Shown here piece after piece: positions 7,213-15,021 of a stretch of DNA of 64,000 nucleotides. Position 1 is the stretch's first letter; each line of letters starts with the position of its first letter. Source of the DNA: Streptomyces aculeolatus (GTDB taxonomy: Bacteria; Actinomycetota; Actinomycetes; Streptomycetales; Streptomycetaceae); contig NZ_JAINRD010000012.1 of assembly GCF_020400605.1 (NCBI RefSeq), positions 124,001 to 188,000 on the forward strand, given 5' to 3'. Under the pieces are notes generated by a model that saw nothing but the letters and a program-made list of their open reading frames with translations, searched no databases and was not told the origin of the DNA. The position numbers were made by a program, and so were the translations under genes.

Positions 7213-7770
7213 ATGCCGCGCATCGAACCGCTCGAACCGCCGTACTCCGCGCAGATCGGCCAGGCGCTGGCCAGGTGGATGCCGCCCGGGGTGGCGCACG
7301 AGCCCCTCGTGCTGTTCCGGGTGCTGCACCGCAACCCCGAGCTGGCCTCCCGGATGTTCGCCGTGGGCGCCGGCCTGCTCGGCCACGGGCTCCTCGCCGA
7401 CCTGGACCGCGAGATCGTCATCGCCCGGGTGACCGCCCGCGCCGGCTGCGCGTACGAGTGGGGCGTGCACGCCTCCGTCTTCGCCGAGCGGGTCGGACTC
7501 GGCCCCGAACGGCTCCGTGCGACCGCCGACGCCGATCCCACAACCCACGCCTGCTGGGAGCCGCGGCACGTGGCGCTGCTCCGCGCGGTCGACGAGCTGC
7601 ACGACATGGACCACCTCTCGCCCGCGGCGTGGAGCGCCCTGCGCGACCACTACGAGGAGGCCCAGCTGCTGGAGTTCCTCGTGCTCGCCGGCTGGTACCG
7701 GACCATCGGCTACCTGGCCAACGGCCTCCTCCTCGACGAGGAGGACTGGGCCGTTCCGTTCCCGGCGTAG
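7213..7770 (+). CDS. Carboxymuconolactone decarboxylase (AhpD-like) family protein
   Basis: A 185-residue all-alpha protein with an AAGGAG ribosome site. The CMD core is visible (LDREIVIARVTARAGCAYEWGVH), with the C-x-Y-E-W-x2-H pattern in place of the CxxC of peroxide-reducing AhpD. Members act as lactone decarboxylases, hydroperoxide-detoxifying enzymes or unknown oxidoreductases. With one active-site Cys here, classic AhpD disulfide chemistry is unlikely. Control by the divergent HxlR gene suggests induction by a reactive or aromatic compound. The substrate cannot be read from sequence. Confidence 0.8.
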   Translation: MPRIEPLEPPYSAQIGQALARWMPPGVAHEPLVLFRVLHRNPELASRMFAVGAGLLGHGLLADLDREIVIARVTARAGCAYEWGVHASVFAERVGLGPERLRATADADPTTHACWEPRHVALLRAVDELHDMDHLSPAAWSALRDHYEEAQLLEFLVLAGWYRTIGYLANGLLLDEEDWAVPFPA

Positions 7771-7923
7771 CCGGCCACGGCGCGGTCCGTACGCCGCCGC
7801 ACGACCGCGGCCGTACCGCGGCGCAACCGCGGCGCTACCGGCGTCCTGTACCTCTGGCGTACCCGAGAAGACGGCACCGCGCGCGAGTACTGCGCACGAG
7901 CCCCACAACCGTCTGGAGACGAC

Positions 7924-8154
7924 ATGCCGCAACGACCATCCCGCCGTGGCTTCCTGGGGGTAGCCGCCGCCGTGGCCGCCGCACCCGTGATCTGCTCCGG
8001 CCAGGCCTTCGCCGCGGACCCGCGGGAGCTGCCGATCGTGAACCGCCCCGACCACCCCGGCGCGATCCACCCGTCCGGCACCCTGCGGTCGGCGCAGACC
8101 GAACCGCTCAACGCCACCGTCGACTGCGCGCTGTCCGGACGGAGGGCCCTGTGA
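7924..8154 (+). CDS. Tat-exported small protein, 76 residues
   Basis: A short protein with a clear twin-arginine signal (SRRGFLGVAAAVAAAP) and a cleavage-like AFA-A site near residue 31, leaving about 45 exported residues with no recognised domain. Its TGA overlaps the GTG of the amidase gene (GTGA at 8151-8154), so translation of the two is coupled. The amidase has no signal peptide of its own. This could be a genuine secreted partner, or the N-terminal half of a once-continuous exported amidase split by a frameshift. The overlap makes the second option worth testing. Confidence 0.6.
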   Translation: MPQRPSRRGFLGVAAAVAAAPVICSGQAFAADPRELPIVNRPDHPGAIHPSGTLRSAQTEPLNATVDCALSGRRAL

Positions 8155-8897
8155 CCACCTTCGTCACCCGGTCCCAGTGGGGTGCCCGCGCCCCGCGGAA
8201 CACCAACGGCGACATCACGCCCCAGAACGGCGGGGTGACCATCCACCACGTCGACGCCGTCCACGTCGCCCGCCAGAACCACGCCGACTGCGCCGCCCAG
8301 GTGCGCGGGATCCAGAACCACCACATGGACGGCAACGGCTGGGCGGACATCGCGTACAGCCACCTCGTATGCGTGCACGACTACGTGTTCCAGGGCCGCG
8401 GTGAGAACCGCCGCACGGCCGCGAACGGGACCAACCCGGGCAACCAGAACTGGTACGCCGTCTGCGGTCTCGTCGGCGGGACCGCCGGCGACTACGACAC
8501 CATCACCACCGGCCTGATCAACGCCTTCCGCTACGCCGTCAACCGGCTGCGTACGCAGGGCGGCGCGGCCCGGGCCATCTGCGGCCACCGCGACCACCTG
8601 AGCACCGGCTGCCCGGGGAACCTGTACGCGAACGGCGTGCTCAACGGGGCGACGAACCCCGGCGGCGGCCCGCTGCCCCACCCCGGCGTCAACTTCCGCC
8701 AGCCGCCGACCTTCAGCCACGCGAGCGTGGCCACGTGGCAGAACCAGATGAACGCCGCCCACGGCTACGGCCTCACCGCGGACGGCGCCTACGGCCCCAA
8801 CTCGTACGCCGCCTGCCGCGACTTCCAGTCGAAGAAGGGCCTCACCGTCGACGGCATCGTGGGCCCGGCCACCTGGGGAGCCACCTTCCCGGGCTGA
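8151..8897 (+). CDS. N-acetylmuramoyl-L-alanine amidase with PGRP and peptidoglycan-binding domains
   Basis: A 248-residue enzyme from GTG 8151. Residues about 1-165 form an Amidase_2/PGRP domain: TRSQWGARAP opening, zinc-ligand regions VTIHHVDAVH and GHRDHLSTGCPG, and GWADIAYSHLVC. A linker leads to a C-terminal PG_binding_1 domain (YGLTADGAYGPNSYAACRDF, then VDGIVGPATW). It should cut the amide bond between MurNAc and the stem peptide. No signal peptide is present, so export would depend on the overlapping upstream Tat ORF or on release by lysis, as for phage endolysins. No other phage genes are nearby. Confidence 0.85.
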   Translation: MTTFVTRSQWGARAPRNTNGDITPQNGGVTIHHVDAVHVARQNHADCAAQVRGIQNHHMDGNGWADIAYSHLVCVHDYVFQGRGENRRTAANGTNPGNQNWYAVCGLVGGTAGDYDTITTGLINAFRYAVNRLRTQGGAARAICGHRDHLSTGCPGNLYANGVLNGATNPGGGPLPHPGVNFRQPPTFSHASVATWQNQMNAAHGYGLTADGAYGPNSYAACRDFQSKKGLTVDGIVGPATWGATFPG

Positions 8898-8945
8898 CGG
8901 ACCGCCCCTCGGCTCCACCTCCGGTGCCGGGGCGCGGAGTCCGGG

Positions 8946-8969
8946 CCCGGAGGGAACGCTCCCTCCGGG
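8946..8969. terminator. Bidirectional hairpin terminator
   Basis: CCCGGAGGGA (8946-8955) pairs with TCCCTCCGGG (8960-8969) over a 4-base loop. It lies between the converging amidase and response-regulator genes. Confidence 0.7.
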
Positions 8970-9036
8970 GCCGGGCTCCCGCGGGCTTACGGGGCGCCGC
9001 CGCAGGAGCCGCGCGCGGGGCGGGTGGCGGTGCGGG

Positions 9037-9735
9037 TCAGGAGCGGGAGTTCAGCCGGGCGGGGGGTGTGGGTGCCGTGGCGCGGAGGCGGTAGCCGACG
9101 CCGCGGATGGTCTCCACCAGGTCGGCGCCGAGTTTGCGGCGCAGGTAGCGGACGTACACGTCCACGATGTTCGAGCCCGGGTCGTAGTCGAAGCCCCATA
9201 CCCTGCTCAGGAGTTGCTCGCGGGTCAGCACCTGGTCCGGGTGGCGTAGGAAGACCTCGGCCAGGGCGAACTCCCGGGCGGACAGCTCCGCCATGCGGTC
9301 GTCCACGTGGACGCGGCGGGTGCGCAGGTCCAGGGCGATGTTGCCGGCGCGCAGCACCGTGGGCTCGTAGGAGGGCTCGGTCCGCAGGCGGACGCGGACC
9401 CTGGCCATCAGCTCCTCGAAGGAGAACGGCTTCGGTATGTAGTCGTCGGCGCCGCCCTCCAGGCCCGCGACCACGTCGCTCACGCTGTTGCGCGCGGTGA
9501 GGATGACCACGGGGATGGTGACCCGGGCCTCGCGCAGCTTGCGCAGGACGGAGAAGCCGTCGCAGGCGGGGAGTCCGAGGTCCAGGATGAGCAGGTCCCA
9601 GCCGCCGGTACGGGCGTGGTCGTACGCGGAGAGCCCGTCAGTGACGACGGAGGTGACGAAGCCATGGGTACGCAGACCCCTTTCGACGAAGGCGGCGATT
9701 CTGGCTTCGTCCTCCGCAATGAGTATCCGGTGCAT
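9037..9735 (-). CDS. OmpR-family response regulator
   Basis: A 232-residue regulator from ATG 9735 with a GGGAGGA ribosome site. The receiver domain (1-120) has the acidic pair AEDE, phospho-acceptor Asp52 in LILDLGLP and Lys102 in YIPKPF. The DNA-binding winged helix (130-222) shows ELSAREFALAEVFLRHP and NIVDVYVRYLRRKLG. It is the last gene of a three-gene operon and its start lies inside the end of the kinase gene (98-bp overlap), so the pair is strongly coupled. The target genes are unknown. Confidence 0.92.
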   Translation of the reverse strand: MHRILIAEDEARIAAFVERGLRTHGFVTSVVTDGLSAYDHARTGGWDLLILDLGLPACDGFSVLRKLREARVTIPVVILTARNSVSDVVAGLEGGADDYIPKPFSFEELMARVRVRLRTEPSYEPTVLRAGNIALDLRTRRVHVDDRMAELSAREFALAEVFLRHPDQVLTREQLLSRVWGFDYDPGSNIVDVYVRYLRRKLGADLVETIRGVGYRLRATAPTPPARLNSRS

Positions 9736-11260
9736 GGTGTCCTCCCTGCCAGGGGAAGCGGGCAGGCAACAAGATAGTGAAACGGGCACCGGCGCCGTCG
9801 GCGTCGTCCACCCGTGCGCTCCCCCCGTGCGCCTGCGCGATCGCCTGGACGATCGCGAGCCCCAGGCCGAGGCCCGCGTCCCGGGTGTCCGGCGTGCCGG
9901 AGCGGGGGGCGTGGCCGGGGTGTTCGGCGCTTTCGGTGCTGGTACTGCTGCCGGTACCGGTACTGCTCTCGGTGCCGGTGCCGGTGCCGGTGCCGGTGCC
10001 ACTGCCGCGGGCGAAGCGGTCGAAGATGCGCAGCCGCTCCTGCGGCGCGACGCCCGGGCCGGTGTCCCGGACCCACAGCACGACGTGGCGGGCGCGGACC
10101 ACCGAGCCCATCTCGATGAGGTCGCCCTCGCGGGTGTGCTGGACGGCGTTGAGCGCGAGCTGGATCAGCGCCTGGGTGAGCCGCTGCCGGTCCACGAGCA
10201 CGGTCGCCTCGGCGACGTGCGCGATCCGCCACTGGCGGTCCCCCAGCGCCCGCGCCTTCATCACCACGTCGATGATCAGGTCCGTCAGGTCGGTCTCGCC
10301 GACGGTCAGGAAGTCCGGCCGCTTCACCTTGGCCAGCAGGAGCAGGTCGTCGACTATGCGGGTCATGCGCTGCAGTTCGTCCAGCACCAGCGGGTACGTC
10401 TGGCCGCCCGCCCGCTTCGCGTCGTCGTCCATCAGCTCCAGGTTTCCGCGGATCACGGTGATCGGCGTACGCAGTTCGTGCGCGACCTCGTTGAGGAACT
10501 GCCGCTGGGTGGTGAAGGCGCTCTCCAGCCGGTCCAGCATGTGGTTGAACGTGTGCGCCAGTTCGGCGACGTCGTCCGCGCCGGTGACCGTCAGCCGCTG
10601 GGTCAGGTCGGACTCGCTGATCCGCTCCGCGGTCTTGCGGACCAGCCGGACCGGCGCCAGGACCCGGCCGGCGAGCACCCAGCCGGCGGCGGCGGCCAGG
10701 AGGAACGCCGGGACGCCGGTGAGCAGCAGCACCTCGGCGATCCAGCGGTCCTCGTGCATGTGCCGGTCGCGAAACTCCAGCACCACCAGGCGCGTATCGC
10801 TCGGATCCCCCGCCACGCGGACGGGGACGACCCCGTAGCGGACCTTGCCCGCCCGGGAATCCAGCCACCCGACCTCCGTGCCGACGGGCCGGGCCAACTG
10901 CACGACGACCTCCGGGTCCCGGTCGAGCCTGGCCGGCACCGCGTTGGCGCTGCGCCGGTCGGCGCGGCCGTCGACGATGGAGAAGTACGCCTCCTCACGG
11001 GTGGGCAGGTTCACCGTCATGAACTGGGTGAGCAGATCCGCCCCGCGGGTGAAGGGCCGGCCGGTCGCCGGGTCCTGAGCGGTCCTGGCGAACCGCCGCA
11101 GCTCGTCGGCCTTCCGGCGCAGTTGCTGGTCCACCTGGGTGTCGATCTCCGCCAGCCAGATCACCGTGATGCCCATCGTCGGCGCGGCCAGGGCCGCGCC
11201 GACGAGTAACAGCATCCAGCCGACGATGCGCGATCGCGCGCTGAACGTCCGTCGAGGCAT
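9638..11260 (-). CDS. Sensor histidine kinase with a repeat-filled ATP-lid and an extended C-terminus
   Basis: 540 residues: a membrane helix (13-37), an extracytoplasmic sensor (38-172), a second helix (173-200), HAMP (200-250), an H-box with His261 (NEVAHELRTPI), an N-box (LALNAVQHT), G1 (DTGPGV), F-box (RIFDRF) and G2 (GLGLGLAIV). Between F and G2, residues 420-445 are almost only Gly, Ser, Thr and Glu, encoded by a short tandem DNA repeat. The core ends at FTILLPAR (residue 501), but the frame runs 39 residues further into the response-regulator gene. Family members normally stop at LPA, so the stop codon has probably been lost. It directly follows the acidic small-protein gene. Confidence 0.9.
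   Translation of the reverse strand: MPRRTFSARSRIVGWMLLLVGAALAAPTMGITVIWLAEIDTQVDQQLRRKADELRRFARTAQDPATGRPFTRGADLLTQFMTVNLPTREEAYFSIVDGRADRRSANAVPARLDRDPEVVVQLARPVGTEVGWLDSRAGKVRYGVVPVRVAGDPSDTRLVVLEFRDRHMHEDRWIAEVLLLTGVPAFLLAAAAGWVLAGRVLAPVRLVRKTAERISESDLTQRLTVTGADDVAELAHTFNHMLDRLESAFTTQRQFLNEVAHELRTPITVIRGNLELMDDDAKRAGGQTYPLVLDELQRMTRIVDDLLLLAKVKRPDFLTVGETDLTDLIIDVVMKARALGDRQWRIAHVAEATVLVDRQRLTQALIQLALNAVQHTREGDLIEMGSVVRARHVVLWVRDTGPGVAPQERLRIFDRFARGSGTGTGTGTGTESSTGTGSSTSTESAEHPGHAPRSGTPDTRDAGLGLGLAIVQAIAQAHGGSARVDDADGAGARFTILLPARFPWQGGHHAPDTHCGGRSQNRRLRRKGSAYPWLRHLRRH
9934..10004. repeat. Hexanucleotide simple repeat inside the kinase gene
   Basis: Near-perfect GCCGGT units with variant TACTGC blocks encode the Gly-Thr-rich stretch of the ATP-lid. 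The six-base unit keeps the frame when copies are gained or lost. Confidence 0.75.
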
Positions 11261-11263
11261 CCC

Positions 11264-11689
11264 TCACCCCCACTCACCGCCGTCGTCGTCAGGTCCGTCG
11301 TCGTCGTCACCGTCGTCGTCGCCCTGCCAGGCTCCTCCGATCAGCTCGGGGTGGGCTGAGGTGCTGCCGCTGTGCGGCGGCGGGCGCGTGGTGACGGGAG
11401 CGCCGCCGCGCTCCCGGGCGGTGGTGGCGGACGAGGCGGCGCGGGGGGTTGAGGTGGCCGCCGGGGAGGAGGTCGCCAGCGCCGAGGGCGACGACAGGGA
11501 CGACAGCGGGGCCGAGGCCCGCCGGGGCGACTCGCGCGCCTTGGGCCTCTGGCCGTCGTCGCCCGTGACGACAATGGCGGGGCCCAGACCCGGGGAGTCG
11601 CTTTCGACCCACATGCCGCCTATCGCCGCTCCCGCGGCCGCGAAGGCGAAAGACACGGTGATCGGCACTAAAGCTCTGCGCAGAGGCAT
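11264..11689 (-). CDS. Small exported acidic protein preceding the kinase
   Basis: 141 residues from ATG 11689. An N-terminal hydrophobic helix (8-27) looks like an uncleaved signal or membrane anchor. It is followed by a Ser/Pro/Ala-rich stretch and an Asp-rich end (GDDDGDDDDGPDDDGG). Only 3 bases separate its TGA from the kinase ATG, and the kinase ribosome site lies in its 3' end. Small secreted hydrophilic proteins next to kinases recur in streptomycetes. I infer a role in sensing at the membrane surface, perhaps of cations through the Asp tail. There is no recognised domain. Confidence 0.65.
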   Translation of the reverse strand: MPLRRALVPITVSFAFAAAGAAIGGMWVESDSPGLGPAIVVTGDDGQRPKARESPRRASAPLSSLSSPSALATSSPAATSTPRAASSATTARERGGAPVTTRPPPHSGSTSAHPELIGGAWQGDDDGDDDDGPDDDGGEWG

Positions 11690-11934
11690 GCCGGACAGTG
11701 TGCCCTCCCTGATACCGCATTGCCGAGAAAAAGGAGAGCATTCTCATCTCACCTGATCACGGGCCGGATTCGGGCTCCGTAGCCGTGCGTCGGACGTCGG
11801 ATGTGGGTCGTGCGAATAATGGCCTGCCGGGGCGAATGTTCGGAATTCCGGGTGGCCTCCGACAGCCCCCGCGCTCCGGGGGTCGGGAAAAGCGCGGGGG
11901 GTGCCGGGGGTGACCCGGGGGAATTACCCGCGGG

Positions 11935-12243
11935 TCACCCGGCCGGGGGGTCCTGGAGCGCTGCGGCCGGCGGCTCGGAATTCCGTGTGCGGCACGGGTC
12001 GCCGGCCTGCGGCTCGCCGGACTCCCGGCGGTCGGGGACGGGGGTCGAGGGGTGCTGGCGCGGTGCGTCCGGGTCCGGGTCGGCCGCATCGGGGTGGGCA
12101 TCGTCCGGGTCGGACGGTTTCCCGGGGGCGGCGTTCCGGCCGGCCGCTTCGTCGACGCGGTGGGCGTCGGCGCGGGCGGCCGCGGAGCGGGAAGCGTCGG
12201 CGCGGATGAGGGCGATCAGCGCCGCGTACGGGTCGGTGGCCAT
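11935..12243 (-). CDS. Hypothetical charged protein, third gene behind the SulP transporter
   Basis: 102 residues from ATG 12243, preceded by a strong GAGGAGGCAAC ribosome site that overlaps the region just after the transporter stop. The start MATDPYAALIALIRADASRSA forms one amphipathic helix. The rest is Asp/Pro/Arg-rich and probably disordered. It follows the transporter by 16 bp and so belongs to the carbonic-anhydrase operon. I do not recognise a family. A longer frame from 12462 is antisense-like repeat translation and was rejected. Confidence 0.55.
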   Translation of the reverse strand: MATDPYAALIALIRADASRSAAARADAHRVDEAAGRNAAPGKPSDPDDAHPDAADPDPDAPRQHPSTPVPDRRESGEPQAGDPCRTRNSEPPAAALQDPPAG

Positions 12244-12259
12244 GGGGGTTGCCTCCTCG

Positions 12260-14089
12260 TCAGGGCCGGCCGTGCGGCGTGGTCGCCGGGTGGCTCGGGT
12301 GGACGCCGGCGTCGTGCGCGTGGCCGGGGTGCGCGGCCGGTCCGGGGTGGTGCCTGTGGGCCGCGGGGTGGCCGGGGTGGTCGTGCGGGTGCTCGTGGGG
12401 GTGACCCGGGTGGTCGTGCGGGTGGGCGCGGTGTGCGGGGTCCTCGGCCGCGGCGTACGCATGTGAGTACTGCGGCTCCGGCGCGTACGGCCGGACGCCC
12501 TCGGACGCGGTGGCCGGCGGCACGGGGAGCGTCAACTCGACGGTGGACGGGTCCTCCTCTCCCTTCCCGCCGCCCGGCGCGGCGCCGGGCAGGAACAGGT
12601 CGACACGGTCGGAGCCGGCCTTGCGCTGCTGCTCGGCCCACGACTCCAACTGGCTGCGGCAGGCGTGGTCGAGGTGGGAGAGGCCGGTGGCGTCCACCTG
12701 GACCACGCTCCTGTCGGCGATCGACTCCAGCGCCTCGATGAGCCGCGGCAGCCGCAGGAAGGTGGCGTTCCCCTTCAGCTCCAGCCGGGCCGAACCGCCG
12801 TCGACGGTCCGGCGGATGGTGATACGGGACATCCGCAGCGCGGCGAGGACGATGGCGACGCCCAGCCCCGCCACCACGCCTTCGAGGAGGTTGGTGAGCA
12901 CGATGGCCAGCGTCGTGACGATCATGACCACGGCCTCGCCCCGGTCGCTCCGCCACATCGCGGGGAAGGCGGCGGGGTTGAACAGCTTCCAGCCGGCGTG
13001 GACGAGGATGCCGGCCAGCACGGCCACGGGGATCATCCCGAGGAGCCCGGGCAGCAGCAGGCCGAAGCCGAGCATCCAGACGCCGTGCAGGATGCGGGAG
13101 AGCCTGGTCCTGGCGCCGGCCTGGACGTTGGCGGAGCTGCGGACGATCACCGCGGTCATGGGCAGGGCGCCGAACACCCCGCAGACGGTGTTGCCGACGC
13201 CCTGGGCGGTCAGCTCGGCGTTGTACTTCGTCCGCGGCCCCGTGTGCATCCGGTCCACGGCCGCGGCGCTGAACAGGCTCTCCGCGGAGGCGATGACCGT
13301 GAACGTGACCACCATGGTGAGCACCGCCGGATCGGCCAGCTCGCCGAAGCCGGCGGGATCGGTCACGTGCACCGAGTCCAGCAGGTTGCCGACCTTCACC
13401 GTCTTGACGTCGAGGCCGGCCAGGCCGGTGACGGCGGCCCCGAGGACGACGACGAGCAGCGGCGCGGGCATCTTGCCCAGCGGCCCCGGCACCTTCTTCC
13501 ACAGGAAGCACAGGACGATGGACATGACGCCCAGCAGCAGCGCGGCCCGCTTGCCGGGGTCGTCGAGGGCGTCGCCGACCAGGTCGGGCAGGCCGGTGAG
13601 GTTCTCCATCGCCGAGCCGCGCTGGTCGGTGTCCATGACCGCGTACGCCTGGCCGAGCATCAGCGGCACCCCGATGCCGGCGAGCATGCCCTGCACCACG
13701 GAGACGGAGATGGACTGGAACAGCCGGCCCATCCGCAGCAGACCGAGCAGGATCTGGCACAGCCCGGCGGCCAGGACGACGGGCCCGACCATGCCGACGC
13801 CGTGCTCGGTGACGAACTCCATGACGAGGACGGCGAGTCCGGCGGCAGGCCCGCTGACCTGGAAGGTGCTGCCCGGCAGGAACCCGACGACGATCCCGCC
13901 GACGATGCCGGTGATGATGCCGAGCGACGCGGGGACGCCGGACGCCGCCGCGATCCCGATGCACAGCGGCAGAGCGACGAGGAACACGACGAGCGAGGCC
14001 ATGAGATCGGCTCCCAGGGTCCCCGGGCCGGCCGTGCGGCCGGTGTCTCTGCGGGCGTGCCTTCCCGACCGTGATCGTGCACTGAGCAT
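12260..14089 (-). CDS. SulP/SLC26-family anion transporter with STAS domain and His-rich tail
   Basis: 609 residues from ATG 14089 with an AGAGAGGAA ribosome site. The N-terminal two thirds form the multi-helix SulP core (GVPASLGIITGIVGGIVVG; STFQVSGPAAGLAVLV). A STAS domain follows at about 440-530 (VVQVDATGLSHLDHACRSQL). The last 65 residues are dominated by His, Pro, Gly and Asp (for example HPHDHPGHPHEHPHDHPGH). SulP proteins carry sulfate, bicarbonate or other anions. The carbonic-anhydrase gene 61 bp upstream makes bicarbonate the likeliest substrate, as in BicA-like systems. The His tail could bind zinc for the anhydrase or sense metal; this is inference. Confidence 0.88.
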   Translation of the reverse strand: MLSARSRSGRHARRDTGRTAGPGTLGADLMASLVVFLVALPLCIGIAAASGVPASLGIITGIVGGIVVGFLPGSTFQVSGPAAGLAVLVMEFVTEHGVGMVGPVVLAAGLCQILLGLLRMGRLFQSISVSVVQGMLAGIGVPLMLGQAYAVMDTDQRGSAMENLTGLPDLVGDALDDPGKRAALLLGVMSIVLCFLWKKVPGPLGKMPAPLLVVVLGAAVTGLAGLDVKTVKVGNLLDSVHVTDPAGFGELADPAVLTMVVTFTVIASAESLFSAAAVDRMHTGPRTKYNAELTAQGVGNTVCGVFGALPMTAVIVRSSANVQAGARTRLSRILHGVWMLGFGLLLPGLLGMIPVAVLAGILVHAGWKLFNPAAFPAMWRSDRGEAVVMIVTTLAIVLTNLLEGVVAGLGVAIVLAALRMSRITIRRTVDGGSARLELKGNATFLRLPRLIEALESIADRSVVQVDATGLSHLDHACRSQLESWAEQQRKAGSDRVDLFLPGAAPGGGKGEEDPSTVELTLPVPPATASEGVRPYAPEPQYSHAYAAAEDPAHRAHPHDHPGHPHEHPHDHPGHPAAHRHHPGPAAHPGHAHDAGVHPSHPATTPHGRP

Positions 14090-14150
14090 GGCATTCCTCT
14101 CTCACGCCGGGAGCCCGGCGCTGATGGGGGGACGGAGGAGGCGGTGCGGG

Positions 14151-14753
14151 TCAGTGCCGGCGGAAGATCCCCTGGAAGAAGTCGAGTTCGCGCACCTCGG
14201 CGGTGTCGACGCGGTAGAACCAGCCGTGCAGGCTCAGTCGGCCCTCGGCCAGGGCGCGTTCGACGTGGGGGTAGGTGCGGAGGGCTTCGAGCTGGGCGAT
14301 GACGTGCAGTTGGACGAACTTGCGCAGCACCGCGTCGTCGGGCGGCGTCCCCAGCAGCGGCACCAGCGCGGGCCGCGCCAGCGACAGCCACTCCGCGACG
14401 CTGGGCAGCGCGCCCAGGTTCTCGTCCCGCGCGAGCGCCCCCACCGCGCCGCAGTGCGAGTGCCCGCACACGACGATGTCGCGCACCCGCAGCACGTCCA
14501 CGGCGTACTCGATGGTGGCCGCCTCGCCGGACCGCAGCCCGTGCTGGTACGGGGGCACGACGTTGCCCGCGTTGCGGAGCTCGAACAGCTCCCCCGGGCG
14601 GGCGCCGGTGATGAGGGTGGGCACCACCCGCGAGTCGGAGCAGGTGATGAAGAGGGTTCCCGGACTCTGTCCGTCGCCGAACCGCCGGAAACTCTCGCGG
14701 TCGGGGGCGATACGGTTCTGGAAGGTCCGGGCGTGTTCGAGGAGTTCCTTCAC
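14151..14753 (-). CDS. Beta-class carbonic anhydrase
   Basis: 200 residues from GTG 14753, with an AGGAGAGA ribosome site. Zinc ligands Cys38, His98 and Cys101 and the Asp40/Arg42 dyad are present in TCSDSRVVP and CGHSHCGAV. NAGN (61-64) is the conserved substrate-site loop. The enzyme interconverts CO2 and bicarbonate in the cytoplasm. The length is close to the usual 200-220 residues. It is the first gene of the operon with the SulP transporter, which points to bicarbonate uptake or pH balance. Confidence 0.93.
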   Translation of the reverse strand: MKELLEHARTFQNRIAPDRESFRRFGDGQSPGTLFITCSDSRVVPTLITGARPGELFELRNAGNVVPPYQHGLRSGEAATIEYAVDVLRVRDIVVCGHSHCGAVGALARDENLGALPSVAEWLSLARPALVPLLGTPPDDAVLRKFVQLHVIAQLEALRTYPHVERALAEGRLSLHGWFYRVDTAEVRELDFFQGIFRRH

Positions 14754-15021
14754 GGCGGTCTCTCCTGGGTCGGATGCTCCGGATGAGTACGCGGTAGTTT
14801 TCGCGCGCTCGATGAGCCGTCCGTTGGACCACCGTGAGAGAGTTCTCACCGTCTTCGGCGGACGGGATTCCGTACGAAGAGGGCGGGGCGGAAAATACGC
14901 CGGGCAGCCCGCGGTGAGGCGGGAGAATTCACGCCGCCGGGGCACGGACGTGCCGCGGCGGGACATGCCGTATCCGCCGGCCGCGGTCCGGCGGGGGCAG
15001 CGGCCGGCGCCCCCGTACCGG

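Noticed and set aside
8151..8897. Prophage lysis cassette
   Set aside because: The amidase is endolysin-like, but no holin, terminase, capsid or integrase gene and no attachment repeats are nearby.
12510..14786. A 758-codon plus-strand frame opposite the SulP and carbonic-anhydrase genes
   Set aside because: It gives a Ser/Thr/Pro/Arg-rich translation without domains, while the minus strand shows complete SulP, STAS and carbonic-anhydrase motifs.
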